Shown: in pieces, positions 21,761-32,698 of the stretch
How positions within the stretch are numbered: the first letter of the stretch is position 1
Layout of the letters: each line of letters opens with the position of its first letter
DNA from: Saturnia japonica
Lineage: Eukaryota > Arthropoda > Insecta > Lepidoptera > Saturniidae
Length of the DNA stretch: 64,000 bases
Assembly: GCA_033032175.1 (NCBI GenBank)
Contig: CM065320.1
Location: 4,154,001 to 4,218,000, forward strand
Direction of reading: 5' to 3'
The notes under the pieces: model-generated
What the model was told of the DNA's origin: nothing
Seen by the model: only the letters and a program-made list of their open reading frames with translations
The model's database searches: none
Made by a program: the position numbers and the translations under genes

Positions 21761-22029
21761 TTTATAAAATATTACATATTATGAATCGATTTTTATGAGA
21801 TCGATTCAAAGGTATCTATATGATCCAATACAATCAAATAATTCAACGGGAAACAAAAAATAGTGCATCCCTGATTTTGATAAAAGTATACAAATTATAG
21901 GTATCAAATATTTAATTAACTAGAGTGTATGTACAGTGAGCTTCAATCAAATCGAATCTCATTACTTGGTCCTACGGTAGTTCGGTACGACCACGATCCA
22001 CTCCAATTTAATTGTACTAGTTATGAAGT

Positions 22030-22330
22030 ACGTTGCGTTTGATGCCCGTTGCACGATATTGACTTCGGGCCTCCTATGTGTTAAAATATTGGGGCTGACA
22101 TCAACGTTCTCAAAATATATTTTATATTCTTTATATTTTTTTGCGTTATGGCCACAATCTTAATGTTAAGTGATGATGAGGCTCATAATAGTATCTTTAA
22201 ACTTAGTGGGGCAACTGTCTCTCAAGTGCATTTGCCGGAATACACCTATAGAAGCTGAACAGGTGGCGTGCAAGATGTAACATTTTCAAGATAATGGCAA
22301 CGAAATCGCGGGCAAATGCTAGTAATAAAT
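22030..22330 (+). repeat. Interspersed repeat, partly shared with 43440-43780
   Basis: TATGGCCACAATCTTAATGT, then AGTGATGATGAGG, then CTTAGTGGGGCAACT correspond to similarly ordered motifs at 43650-43730. It ends GAAATCGCGGGCAAATGCTA, a typical lepidopteran repeat terminus. Non-coding. Confidence 0.5.
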
Positions 22331-22440
22331 AAATAAAAACACTGAGGGGAGTGTCATAATCATTCAAGATTACACGAATAACGACTATTCTTTAATCACG
22401 TGATGTGGTCACTATGATGGTCATATTGTTGAACGATCTA

Positions 22441-22630
22441 CGGCCGTTTTCAATAATCTATCTAACCATTGTTTTTGCTACTAAAGATAGAAATATATGT
22501 CTGTTGGTAAGCTTTTGTGCGAACGCTCCATTAGAAGATACGTTATTGAAATGCAAAATCTTACCAAAATATATTTTTTTATATCGTCAGTAACAAAAAC
22601 AGTGGTTAGATAGATTATTGAAAACTGCCG
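22441..22630. mobile_element. MITE with CGGCCGTTTTCAATAA terminal inverted repeats, copy 1
   Basis: 190 bp. The left end CGGCCGTTTTCAATAATCTA and the reversed right end CGGCAGTTTTCAATAATCTA match over about 38 bp with few mismatches. It is flanked by CTA on both sides (22438-22440, 22631-22633), a 3-bp target duplication. There is no room for a transposase, so it is non-autonomous. A longer copy of the family is at 60402. A 3-bp TTA-like duplication would fit PIF/Harbinger, but the superfamily is not proven. Confidence 0.85.
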
Positions 22631-23340
22631 CTACTCGTACTATTTATCGGGTATCCTGGAGATCAGGTTGCAAATCATATTATAATAAGTAGAAACTTAA
22701 TGGGCCAGGAATCGAACTCACGAATTTTTAGTTTTCTTTAACACTAGACCACAAAGGCGGTCCGTTTTTAGTGTTTTTATAGTCTGGATTGAATTGAAAG
22801 CGTTTATTGGGAAAAAGCTGTTTTATGGGTTGTAATCTTCGATCCCACTAGAACAGCCTTATGTGGTCGTTTAGCCTGATTTGACGATGTGTGACGGGTT
22901 TACGATCTATAAATTTTTATAGGCTGTATATGAGATAAAACATAATATGTTCTAATAACAACGTAGTTTTGTCACTAACACTCATTTTTCAACAAAAAAA
23001 AAAGGTTTTCAATTCGAATGCATATTTTTATAAGGATGTTCAGGCATAGCTTCTTGTTTATGAACCGACTTAAATGTTTGTTTTTTCGTTAGAAGGTGTT
23101 GGGGGGGGGGGGGGGGGGGGGGGGGTAGAGTGGTCCCATTTTAATATCTTTGCCAATAGACCTTCAATTTCGAATATACACCAAGGAACTCTTAAAAAAT
23201 ATTAAGTTGTTTTCAATTATTGACTAGTTTGTTTTATAATAACTCAGCACATTGACGGTACTGTCCCTGATGATGAGCTCAGCAAAATCCAAACACAACG
23301 GCGACCACCGACAGATCTAAATCCAATGGCGACCATCGCT
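22631..23340. other. Non-coding interval with a 25-bp poly-G run
   Basis: A diverged interspersed repeat covers about 23040-23220 (GTTTATGAA, GGTGTT, GTGGTCCCATTTTAAT), related to 35140-35320. Inside it bases 23101-23125 are 25 consecutive G. No gene. Confidence 0.55.
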
Positions 23341-23344
23341 ATCA

Positions 23345-24165
23345 TGCCGGCCTGCATAAATATCTCTTCACGTTACGCTTAAAGGACCCAATGTAGTAAG
23401 AAGAAGGGAACACACTTTCCGGGAGAAGGTTCCACAGCTTCATGGTACGACAAAGATAAGTCATAGACAACTTTTTAGTTCGTGCCGATATGGAAGTTAC
23501 TGTAAAACCGTGATTTCGAAGCCCAGCGCGTGTGATTCTGTTGTCGAAGGGAGAGGAGGGATTAGATAAACAGCTCTTCAGAACACTCACAATGATACGG
23601 ACGATACAACGGCTCGATGTATTTGGTAACGACTGCATCATTCACAATGCGAACAGCCCCTCTCTGTAACCTGTCAAGAGCATAGAGGAGGTATTTTTCG
23701 GATCCATCCTAAAGATGCGAACAGTATTCCATACACATCCGAACTTGTGCCTTGTAAAGAATATATATATGTAAGGGCGTGAAAAATCGTCGCACCCAGT
23801 TCACGATTCCGAGTCTCCGAGATGTAATAGAAATGACACTCCCGATGTAATCCCTTCAATTGAGGTCGCTGCGAATATCCACACCTAGGATATTGAGGCT
23901 ATCACGCATAGATTTTCTAAAAGTGGAGAGAGTAGAAATTAGAGATTTCTTTGAAGAATACGCGCACACCTGAGTTTTCTTGGGATTAAAATCAACCAAG
24001 TTACTTGCTCCCCATATAGACACTCGGTGAAACGATTGGTTAAGTTCAATGAAAAGTTTCCTCCCGTATCTTTTCTGTTTCTTCCTACCGCATGAAGGTT
24101 TTCTATAATAACAACCATGAAGAGGGGCTGTCATCTGCATAGCAATGAGTATGGCCTAAAGGTAA
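23345..24165 (-). pseudogene. Jockey-like LINE reverse transcriptase, C-terminal relic
   Basis: On the minus strand, from 24165 leftward, the RT catalytic motif reads HCYADDS. Then follow SIWGASNLVDFNPKKTQVCA, LNILGVDIRSDLN, LCRTMKLWNLLPESVFP and SFKRNVKRYLC before a stop near 23345. These are the usual blocks from RT motif C to the end of ORF2 in jockey-group elements. The blocks lie in different frames with stops, so it is inactive, and it is 5'-truncated. Confidence 0.85.
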
Positions 24166-25970
24166 TTACTAAAATAAACGACAAAAGCGTCTTTCGTTTT
24201 TAGTTAGCCTTTGGCGAAACTTTAACTTCTTCATTAAGGTAATTTAATTTCATGCATAACTAGGACTAAAATTAGGTGAAAAGTTTTGTTTCTAAATTAC
24301 AAAAGTTTGTTTAATCACATATTTTACTTTAAATATACTTAGAGGCTTACTGATGAACAACGTTAAGCTTAAACCGGTCGGTTTCGAACAGGGATGCACA
24401 GGCTTATTGAAACTTGAGGCCACTCGAAAAGATTATGACCTAATTTTGCTAATAAGCATTGATTATATTCCAATATTCAACTAATTAAATGCCAACAAGA
24501 TAGTATGTGATTCATATCTATTTGCTTAAACCCTTATAAACTCTGAGGTAAGCTTATTTAAAATATGATCGTTAACGTGGCCGCGCGCGGCGGGCCGCGT
24601 GTCGTTTGCGTTTTCTATACAATATACAGTTTTTGAGATCGGTTATTGAGATCTAGCATTTCGATGTTATGAAATGATTGAGTCACAATCGGTGAGGTGT
24701 TATTCTCATTTGTTGATGGATAGGTATGTGGAAAATAACTATATACATATCAATATAACTATTACATATCAACTGATATAGAAGAAAAAGTAAAGAAAGA
24801 GGAATTCATTAGACTCTACTTGTACTATGCACATAATATTGATATCTATAATAGTCTAAAATGCTGTTTTGCACTGACTTAAGTCAGTAAAAAATTTCCC
24901 GCAACTTACATACAAAAGACAAGAACGATAAGTAGCACTCAGTGAGCTAAGTGGTTAGATAAATCACAGGATTTGGAAAGCAGTGGCTACGCAATTGTAA
25001 CCCTGTGTTATAACTTAAAAAAGGATTCCGATTTTCGTAAAACCAAAATTAGATAATTTAATTATTAACTATTTAAATTTTAATCCCCTTAGGGGTTGAA
25101 TTTTCAGAAATCTTTTCTTAGTGTTCACCTATGTTCAACTCTTGTTCAAAACTTGATTCTTCTAAATCCATCGGTTTAACTTGTGCATTGTCCGTCAGTG
25201 AGCCTTAAGAATTTTAATTAAGTAGTTATTTATAAGGGGATTAGCCTGAGTGATGGGATTTTTCATAGAATACACGTCTCTGCTCAGCAATATTACTTCC
25301 TACATAACCCTGACAGGGTATAAATTTTTCCAAAAAAATCTTAGTGTTCACTTAGGCCGTTTATGGAAATCCTCTGCAAAGATGTCATGTTTGTAGGCCT
25401 ACGCAAAGCGCATTCTAAATTGGCATTGTCAATCAGTGAACCTTAACATTTTTATAAAATACATAATAATACAATATCACCATTTTTCAATATAATTTAT
25501 TATATTGCAATGAATATCTCGAATACAAATAATATCTCGAACAGTATGAGTTGCTTTTAATAATTTATTGAGAATAGTAACGTGGACGCTACAATAAGTA
25601 TAATGTTACATAGTTGTGTGCATTTCTTCGACATTTACTGAGTAGGTACTCTATTTGATGGATAAAATGTAGTCATAGTACCCACTATTACTTTACTAAG
25701 TATTATTTTCACATTCAAACGTGTTTTCTTGCACGTTATTGTAAATAATAATTTTATTCTCATAGGAAATCCCAAAGTGAGGCACAACATTGTATCTGTC
25801 AAATTATTGCCAAGAATTACATCGCTGTGATGTAAAACTGTTTATTGCGGGATCACGTTTTACTTAACACAAAACAACGTGTAATAAACAATTCAATTTT
25901 CTTATATTGTTCTTGTTGTATTTTTATTTCAAATGGGTATTTAATTGTTTGTTCTCTATTTTATTAATGA
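24166..25970. other. Non-coding interval with repeat remnants
   Basis: A small GC patch (GTGGCCGCGCGCGGCGGGCC) lies at about 24578-24600. Two related segments at about 25080-25215 and 25300-25455 share TTAGTGTTCAC, CATTGTC and CAGTGA...CCTTAA motifs, typical of degenerate 3' UTR repeats of lepidopteran elements. No gene. Confidence 0.45.
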
Positions 25971-26149
25971 CTAGCTGTGACCGCAGCTACACTCGCGTGG
26001 ATAACGGAATTATTGTTTATGAAGATATCGTATTATTTTAGTTAAAGGACCAAATATCTAAGACGTAAAAGAAAAAAATATCTAAATATATCCAGTAGTT
26101 TTGCGTGATGCGCGCACAACGGCACACCTGAATCATTTTATTTAAATAG

Positions 26150-26420
26150 ATACTACCTGTGCCTGCGGCTTCGCTCATGTGTACTACAGCATGCCATCGA
26201 TCGGGTACACGTGCAAATCTTGACCCTGCTCCCGGTTATTTTAAAGACAAAAATGTTTATTGTGGGCGTTCTTTAGAAGAGAGACATAATACTCTCCCTG
26301 ACATTTTTGTAGGTCTTTTTAATGTCTACAATTACGTAGTACATTAATTTGCTATATCCTTATGGTTAATTCAGCGTAGACAGAGACAAAAATTTTAAAA
26401 TGGGGGTTTTTGTTAAATGT
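26150..26420 (+). repeat. Repeat family E, 5' part
   Basis: Opens CTGTGCCTGCGGCTTCGCTC, continues with CCGGTTATTTTAAAGACAAA and CTACAATTACGTAGTACATT. A SINE B begins at 26439, and family E 3' sequence (CTTTCATATGCATTTAGTAA) resumes at about 26690. Confidence 0.7.
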
Positions 26421-26438
26421 ATTGTGTATATTGTACTA

Positions 26439-26672
26439 CCTCATTAGCCTAGTGGTAGCAAGCGCGACTGCTATGATCGAGGCCCTGGGTTCGATTCCCA
26501 GGTCGAGCAAAAAGTGTTTTTGAGGTTTTCTATGAAATTCTCAGTAGCAACTCGGAGTTTGGGATTTGTGCCCGGTTAATGGCAATAGGCTCGCCCCCTA
26601 TTACATGGGACCTAAAATACATACACGGCGAACTGTGCCTACAGGCGTGATGGTATGTTTATGTTATGTATA
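26439..26672 (+). repeat. tRNA-derived SINE, family B, full-length copy
   Basis: The head has CATTAGCCTAGTGGTAGCAA (A-box region) and a good B box GGTTCGATTCC near 26489. The body has GAAATTCTCAGTAGCAACTC and TTAATGGCAATAGGCTCGCC, and the 3' end CGGCGAACTGTG then ACAGGCGTGATGGTATG. The tail block equals that of the YLDD LINE at 5207-5282. Confidence 0.85.
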
Positions 26673-28039
26673 GTATATACTTTCATATGCATTTAGTAAA
26701 AAGCTGTTATTTTGACATTACAAACAGACACTTCAGTTTAATTAATTGCATAGATAGATAGGAGACGACCAAACCCGGTTGTGCATTGTTGTGCATGTTT
26801 AGAGTCCATAGGGAACATTAACCCGATCGCTACTAAACTATACAGGACTACCCGCTGGGTTAATATGAAGATTGTCCGACAATTTCATCAAAATCGCTCC
26901 ATCTAATTTAGTGTCCATAGAGAACATGCATACAAACATCGATTTTTATATAAAAGAAGAAGACGATTTCGATTTTAGTTTTCGATAAAAGTTATAAATA
27001 GAGATATAAATAATTTATACACCTCATTTCCCGTAATTTTTATTATAATGTTACATACACTAAAATATATTTAACTATCACGCAGCTTCGTTCGCGTTAA
27101 TTACAGCATAAGAATGAGAATATTATAATATAGCGTATATCACTCAGGGTGAATGTAGATTCCCATTCGTGACAGAATTTTTAGAATCGAAACAGTACCT
27201 CCTACAAGCATACTCATAAACTTAACCTTTTTATAATGTTAGTATAAGTATAGATGAACAATATCAAAACGCAACCGCTACAATTAAATTATAATAAATA
27301 AAATATAACAATCTAAATGATTATAAAGGAAACAATAACCCGACTGCAATAAAAAAAACTTGACTAAATTTTCTTTGTCTATTTTTGCTGTTTATTTCAT
27401 TCCCAAACTGTCGTACATAAATATTATATAGCATATGTTACTCCCACAATTAAGACGAATCTAACGACACCTCGTATGATAAAATCCATCAACCCGTTTG
27501 GACTACAGGCGCTTGCCAAAGAATTAGTACATACATATATACGCTCGAAAAACATAATCCTCCTTTTTCGCAGTCGGGTAAAAAGGAAACATATACTAAA
27601 ATTAAGTATACATTTTGCTCATAATAAACGTTAAAGTACATAATTGAACAATTACAATAGGACTATATTAAAACCTGTGCCTACTATATTAATATATAAC
27701 GCAATATCGAGAAATACCTTAGCAATATCTCGGTCGGACTCACGTAATTAAAAGAAAGAATCTAATATGAAAACTTAATTGTGTGTGTACGAGTATGATG
27801 CGTCTGAGGAATGACGTGCTTTTGTTTTATTACAGTTACCCTCTGCGCACCATTTCATACGAACATCTGCGCCTGCGGTAATAAACACTTCCCTGTCTCA
27901 TAAAACACACTTAAAACGTCTAATTAATCCAGCGAAATAGATAGCGGCGTCTTCACATGCCTTTTTTTAATTTTCCTCCAAGGGGAGAAAAATATTTCCC
28001 GTGTCACCTTACTCGTAAATAATTTTGTAACTCGTAAAA
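26673..28039. other. Non-coding interval with repeat remnants
   Basis: The family E 3' end is at 26690-26760. A degenerate interspersed segment around 27330-27600 contains CGACTGCAATAAAAAAAACT and CATATATACGCTCGAAAAAC. No gene. Confidence 0.45.
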
Positions 28040-28235
28040 TATTAGCTGTGCCCGCGGCTGCGTGGACTACAGATTACTGTCGATCTGGCACACGAGTGAA
28101 TTGTGCTCGGTGCCCGGTTATTATAAACACAAAAATGCTTATTGTGGGGGATCTTTATAAAATGGACAAATGCTCCGGTTGACTTTCTTGTAAGTTCTTT
28201 TTAAGATGTACAATTATGTACAATTACATAATTTG
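28040..28235 (+). repeat. Repeat family E, 5' part
   Basis: TATTAGCTGTGCCCGCGGCT, then a CCCGGTTATTATAAACACAA-like stretch and TGTACAATTACATAATT. It is followed at 28251 by a SINE B, the same arrangement as at 26150. Confidence 0.7.
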
Positions 28236-28250
28236 GATGTATTTGTTTAA

Positions 28251-28438
28251 CCTCATTAACCTAGTTGTCGTAAGCGCTACTGCTATGCTCGAAGTCTTGA
28301 GTTCGATTCCCAGGTCGAGCAAAGTGTTATTGGGTTTTTCTATTCTCAGTAGCAGATCGGCGTTTGGATTTGTTTGTTTACTCGGCGTATACCATTTAAG
28401 GGGCAAACTGATTCGCCCACTACTTATCTCGCATTAGT
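28251..28438 (+). repeat. tRNA-derived SINE, family B, 3'-truncated copy
   Basis: CCTCATTAACCTAGTTG, TCGATTCCCAGGTCGAGCAA and CTCAGTAGCAGATCGG match the copy at 26439. The tail is lost and family E sequence resumes within about 20 bp. Confidence 0.75.
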
Positions 28439-28690
28439 TTATTTTATTCGTACGGAAACCGAATTCTTTTTCTAAATTAAAAGTAGCCTTAGTTACTCCT
28501 TATAACATCAGCTATCTGCCAGTGAAAGTCCCGTCAAAATAGTTCCCAGATTACCCGGAACAAATAGTCAGAAAGACAATTGTCGTAGGTAGGTACGGAA
28601 TATACTTTCATATGCATTTAGTAAAAAGCTGATTTGACATTACAAACAGACACTTGAATATTATTTATTTGTATCTATAGAAAAAGACCA
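28439..28690 (+). repeat. Repeat family E, 3' part
   Basis: AAAAGTAGCCTTAGTTACTC, ATCAGCTATCTGCCAGTGAA, ATGCATTTAGTAAAAAGCTG and ACATTACAAACAGACACTT match, in the same order, the reversed copy at 46760-47258. This shows that the SINE B at 28251 sits within one family E element. Confidence 0.7.
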
Positions 28691-29589
28691 ACCACTTTAT
28701 TATCTTTTATGAGACTCTTTTCTATAATAGTTATACCAAATAATACATATTACATAAATACACTAAAGGTATGTGTTTATTAGTCACTTAATGAACTTAT
28801 ATCGCAGCCGTAGAGGGAGAATTTGATAACTACACTTTTATTGAAGTCCACTTTATTGCTTTGGCATAAAGTCTGAAGTACGATGCGTCTTTTGATCTTT
28901 TGATCGTATCCTCATCTTAAGAATATAAAAAAATAATTAAGTATTTAACATAACGCTTCGGTTACGTTTGTTGAAAAAAAAAACCAGTAAATCAGGGATT
29001 TCTCGCAAATCTATTTTTGCCAGTTATCTAATTCTCTCTCTACGGCAGCGATATTTTATTTTATTCTTTCGGCCCGAATTTGTTTTGTTAAATTAAATGT
29101 TTAGCTGATGATATCATAGTTATAATAAATACTAAACTTACCTACAACTTTATATTTATACGTATATTTAATTCATTCAATTTCTGTCATTCTTTAATAC
29201 AATTATGATCATAAAAGTGTTGATGTATTTATTTATTTGATCTACTTTTTAATACGGTAAATAAAATTCTATATTTTTGTTTCAGGTAAGATCGTCATTA
29301 GTATCAAGAAGAATTTTTCTGAATAGTATTCGTAAGTTATTAAAATATTATATTTATTTATTATTCCATCATAGGTTAATATTTAAAATATTATGGGCAT
29401 CAGAGATTAGCGCGTTCAGACAAACAAACAATCTCTTGTTTAGTATAGATGTTTGTTGCGATCCTGCCGGTCACTGCTAACCTAAAATAGTAAATATAAA
29501 GTAATAAATAACGTTTAGAAGTGTAAAAACCCAGCATTTTTGAACTCGGTGAACAAATTCCTGTTCTCGAATTAAATCAAACGATTACC
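28691..29589. other. Non-coding interval
   Basis: AT-rich. The 3' end of a family F copy is recognisable at about 29400-29452 (CAGAGATTAGCGCGTTCAGA, then TTTAGTATAGAT). No gene. Confidence 0.45.
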
Positions 29590-30010
29590 TACTTCATTGC
29601 GATTTCGTTCGTGTTGAATATTAACGATGCTAAGGCGCCAACTCCACGAGCGAGTCTATCATCACGAGTCCGTCCTGCTATCGTCGGGTGACGGCCTGCA
29701 TGTCGTTGCGGCTCGTGACGGATCGCTGTGTGACCGCCACGACTCGTTGCGCAGTTGTTTTGTTGAAAAGAGCTGAATTCGGTGACAAGCAAGAGCATAA
29801 TTCACTAGGGTTCATAGTTCAGTTCGGCGAGAGTGCGTTACGTATTGCCGCAAGCGCGCTCGCGGCTCGTCTCGCGGCGGACGTGCAGCGAGTTGTTGGC
29901 GTTTTCTCGTCACATCGCCGCAATAGTATCGCCTTATATCGCCGTGACCTCCCTCTCTCACGTCATCTCAAGCCTAGGCCCGTTCATCGGTGTGAAACCT
30001 TTGAGTCTCA
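29590..30010. promoter_or_regulatory. CpG-rich region with an initiator-like motif
   Basis: About 400 bp of GC- and CpG-rich sequence in AT-rich DNA. TCAGTTC at 29819-29825 resembles the arthropod initiator. A + strand frame open over about 110 codons crosses it, with an ATG at 29700, but I see no strong donor and no protein motif. It could be a promoter with a 5' UTR exon, perhaps another first exon of the large gene inferred here, or a GC-rich mobile fragment. Confidence 0.3.
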
Positions 30011-30242
30011 CTTTTTTTTGTAATACACAAATCTGCGTACTCTTGGTCCACACCTTTTTAAAGTGGGCACTTTTATAATACAGGATGGGCCAGAAAAATC
30101 TGCGAATTTAAAAATAAAATAAACTAAATACAATACATATACACATCTTTATTTCAATTAAAATAGATATCTGGGAAATTTATTTCTTAAAAATTACATC
30201 ATTCAGGTGTGCACCATCCCGCTGCAAACATTCCTCGAATGT

Positions 30243-30940
30243 TATTATTATTATTATTATTTGGTAAGACACACTAGCAGCTAATTAGCTGATGCGTGCG
30301 TATCAAATAGCTTGGAGATATCTTCCTTGTCCAATCTGCTCTTAAAGGAGGTTATGGTAGGAGCCATCACAACTTTTTCTGGAAGTTTGTTCCATGCTGT
30401 GACCACTCTGTTAGGCAAGAACTGCTTCACTGGGTTTCTTTTTGCTGGGAATTCCCAAAGTTTCAAGGGATGACCTCGTAGGTGTTTATTTTCATTTGAC
30501 TTATACATATCTTTAAGGCTGGGCACATCGTAATAATTAGTGAGGATTTTATAAGTTTCGATTAACCTGCCCCTTTGTCTACGGTGTTCTAGTGTGGTAA
30601 GGCCAAGGTTTATGAGGCGCTGTTCATAGGGTAAGTTACGCATTGCATACACCATCTTAGTAGCCCTTCTCTGTACATTTTCAATGAGCTTAATGTCTTT
30701 TTTGAAGTAGGGATCCCAGATAATATAAGCATGTTCAAGAAGTGGTAAGGTCTTGTATAACTTTATAAAAGTTTTAGCTGTTAGGAATTTAAATGCCTTG
30801 CGAATGATATAAAGGATCGAATTAGTTTTCTTCACAACCCCAAGCACATGAGTTCCCCATTTAAGATCTTTAGATACTGTAACTCCCAAGTCCCTTTGTG
30901 TTTCAACTGCGGTTAATTGTTCACCACCAAGATAGTATAT
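30243..30940 (-). mobile_element. 5'-truncated CR1-like LINE nested in the transposon
   Basis: The insertion is bounded by the 6-bp direct repeat GAATGT (30237-30242 and 30941-30946), a target-site duplication that splits the transposase frame. At the left, minus-strand 3', end is a microsatellite tail of ATA repeats, typical of CR1/L2-group elements. It carries only the end of ORF2. Confidence 0.85.
30281..30935 (-). pseudogene. C-terminal end of CR1-like LINE ORF2
   Basis: About 215 codons without a stop. Recognisable RT C-terminal blocks are ETQRDLGVTVSKDLKWGTHV, IKLIENVQRRATKMVYAMR, YEQRLINLGLTTLEHRRQRG and VVTAWNKLPEKVV. The catalytic RT domain is missing through 5' truncation, so it cannot move itself. 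The frame happens to be continuous with the host transposase frame upstream, which creates a chimeric 367-codon open frame that is not a real protein. Confidence 0.88.
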
Positions 30941-32083
30941 GAATGTGAACCTCAAATTGGTAAAAACTCGCTGTGTAAAATGTGCGCAAGGAATAGCTGC
31001 CATTTCTTCTCGGATATTTATCTTCAACTGGTTAATCGTGGCTGGGTTATTGGAGTAGCCTATACTTTTCAGGTATCCCCACATAAAAAAGTCCGGTGGC
31101 GTTAGATCCGGATTTCTAGGCGGCCATGCAATGTCACCTCGGCGCGAAATCAGTTTCCCAGCAAACATCTCGTTTACGGCCGCCAACAAAGCATTAGATG
31201 TATGACATGTCGCACCATTTTGTTGACACCACGTCGTACGATTATAGACTTGAAATTGTTGCAGTTGCGGAAAGAAAAAATCCCTTAACATGGCTATGTA
31301 TCGGTCGGAATTTACAGTGACAGATTGCCTTTGTTGATTTTCAAAGAAATAGGGTCCTATTATTTCGTGTGCTGATATGGCCACTCACACGGTTACTTTC
31401 GGCGAATGCAGAGGCTTTTGATGTTTTGAACATGGGTTCTCTGCAGCCCAGTAACGGCAATTTTGTTTATTGACATGCCCATTTAAGTGAAAATGGGCTT
31501 CGTCGGAGAACAGAATATTGTTGAAACTCTGAAAGCGTTCCAACATTGTTTCAACAAAAGCTCGTCGTAAAATTGGATCATTTGGCAGTAATTCCTGCAC
31601 AAGTTCAATTTTATACGGGTGCAAATTCAAATCTTTTAACAAAATGCGACGCAAAGATGTTCTGGACACCACAAGTTCAGCTGATCGCTTGCGAGTCGAT
31701 AGACCAGGATTACTTTGAACTGAAGCTCTAACTTGGTCAATTGTGTCTTCCGTTCTTGTTGACCTTGGGCGTCCCGTAGGCTTCTGATTGAGAGTCAAAC
31801 CAGTAGCTTCGAACTTTCTGACCTACTATGGAATCACACTTTCCTTCGGACATTGATTTACGTCATGTAATCCAAACTCACGCCGAAATAAACGTCGAAC
31901 AATAGCGCAAGAATCGCCATTTTTATAATAATGTTTAACGCAGAATTCATGTTCCGAAGCGATCCATCGCGACTAAATTTCCGAGAACCGAGCTTCTCAT
32001 CCGCACCACCCTCGCAGCCCCCACTCATAAGGTTCAAACGCGAGAGTGTTTTTAAAATCGTACGCCTTTCTGGCCCACCTGTA

Positions 32084-32698
32084 TTAAACATTAAAAATTG
32101 CCATAAAAATAATGAAAAAGATGAAATCAGTATTTTACCAGAGTCATAGTTTAGATTTAATGGGTTTTGTTCTCTGTAAATCAGTTTTCTTCATACAAAA
32201 CAAAAATAGTAAGTAATGAAATTATATTCTTTCAAGCTGAGAAATCTCATGCTGAAGCAGACAATTGTAACAATATATTGAAGTCATGTAGCGCTAATTA
32301 TACATATTCCACTAATATATTAACTAGTTATACTTAATCGTCTGTTAATTTGTCAATGTTAAATCATTATTTAAAAAACATGTATGTAAAATAACATTTT
32401 AAGATTTACATTAGATTGATCAATTATTTATAAAATTTAAATATTCTATGAAGAATGACAATTAAATAATTGTTATCGTATCGTATGACTAATTTTTATT
32501 TTATTTGAAAACGATTATGCACTTTCATTTTAAGTATATAATCTGTTCATGTTTCTATAATGATTGTGAAAGGAATGACATCACTTACTTTGGAACACTT
32601 ATTTTAACATTATTAGAACGTGATTTAACCCTTTTTTGAAACGAATACAAAATGTTTCGGAAGGGTTTTTACTCGCGTGACAATTGAGCGTACACTAT
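32084..32698. other. Non-coding interval
   Basis: AT-rich spacer between the mariner-type element and the foldback element. No gene or repeat recognised. Confidence 0.45.

Larger units (their letters stand above)
30184..31985 (-). pseudogene. DD41D mariner-type transposase, multiply disrupted
   Basis: Reads on the minus strand. N-terminal remnants up to about 31829 include VKHYYKNGDSCAIVRRLFRR. Two adjacent in-frame stops follow at 31823-31828. The next part holds GRPRSTRTEDTIDQVRASV and the first catalytic block FSDEAHFHL. An in-frame TGA at 31385-31387 sits where related proteins have Trp in KVTVWCAIS. The second catalytic block reads QQNGATCHTSN, with Asn (codon 31217-31219) in place of the second Asp. 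The third block is NPDLTPPDFF, 41 residues after the second position. The C-terminus (EECLQRDGAHLNDVIFKK) lies at about 30184-30240, beyond the LINE insertion. The start also needs a frameshift. Clearly dead. Confidence 0.9.
30081..32081 (-). mobile_element. Mariner-type transposon (DD41D group), interrupted by a LINE
   Basis: The left end CAGGATGGGCCAGAAAAATC and the reversed right end CAGGTGGGCCAGAAAGGCGT form terminal inverted repeats. Both ends abut TA (30079-30080, 32082-32083), the target dinucleotide of the Tc1/mariner superfamily. Removing the 704 bp of inserted LINE and duplicated target leaves about 1297 bp, the normal mariner size. The element encodes the broken transposase described separately. 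Confidence 0.88.

Noticed and set aside
29688..30023. 111-codon open frame
   Set aside because: No motif, no plausible donor, composition explained by the CpG-rich patch.
30281..31384. A 367-codon protein on the minus strand
   Set aside because: It is a fusion by chance of the transposase frame with the inserted LINE frame across the 6-bp target duplication, not a gene product.
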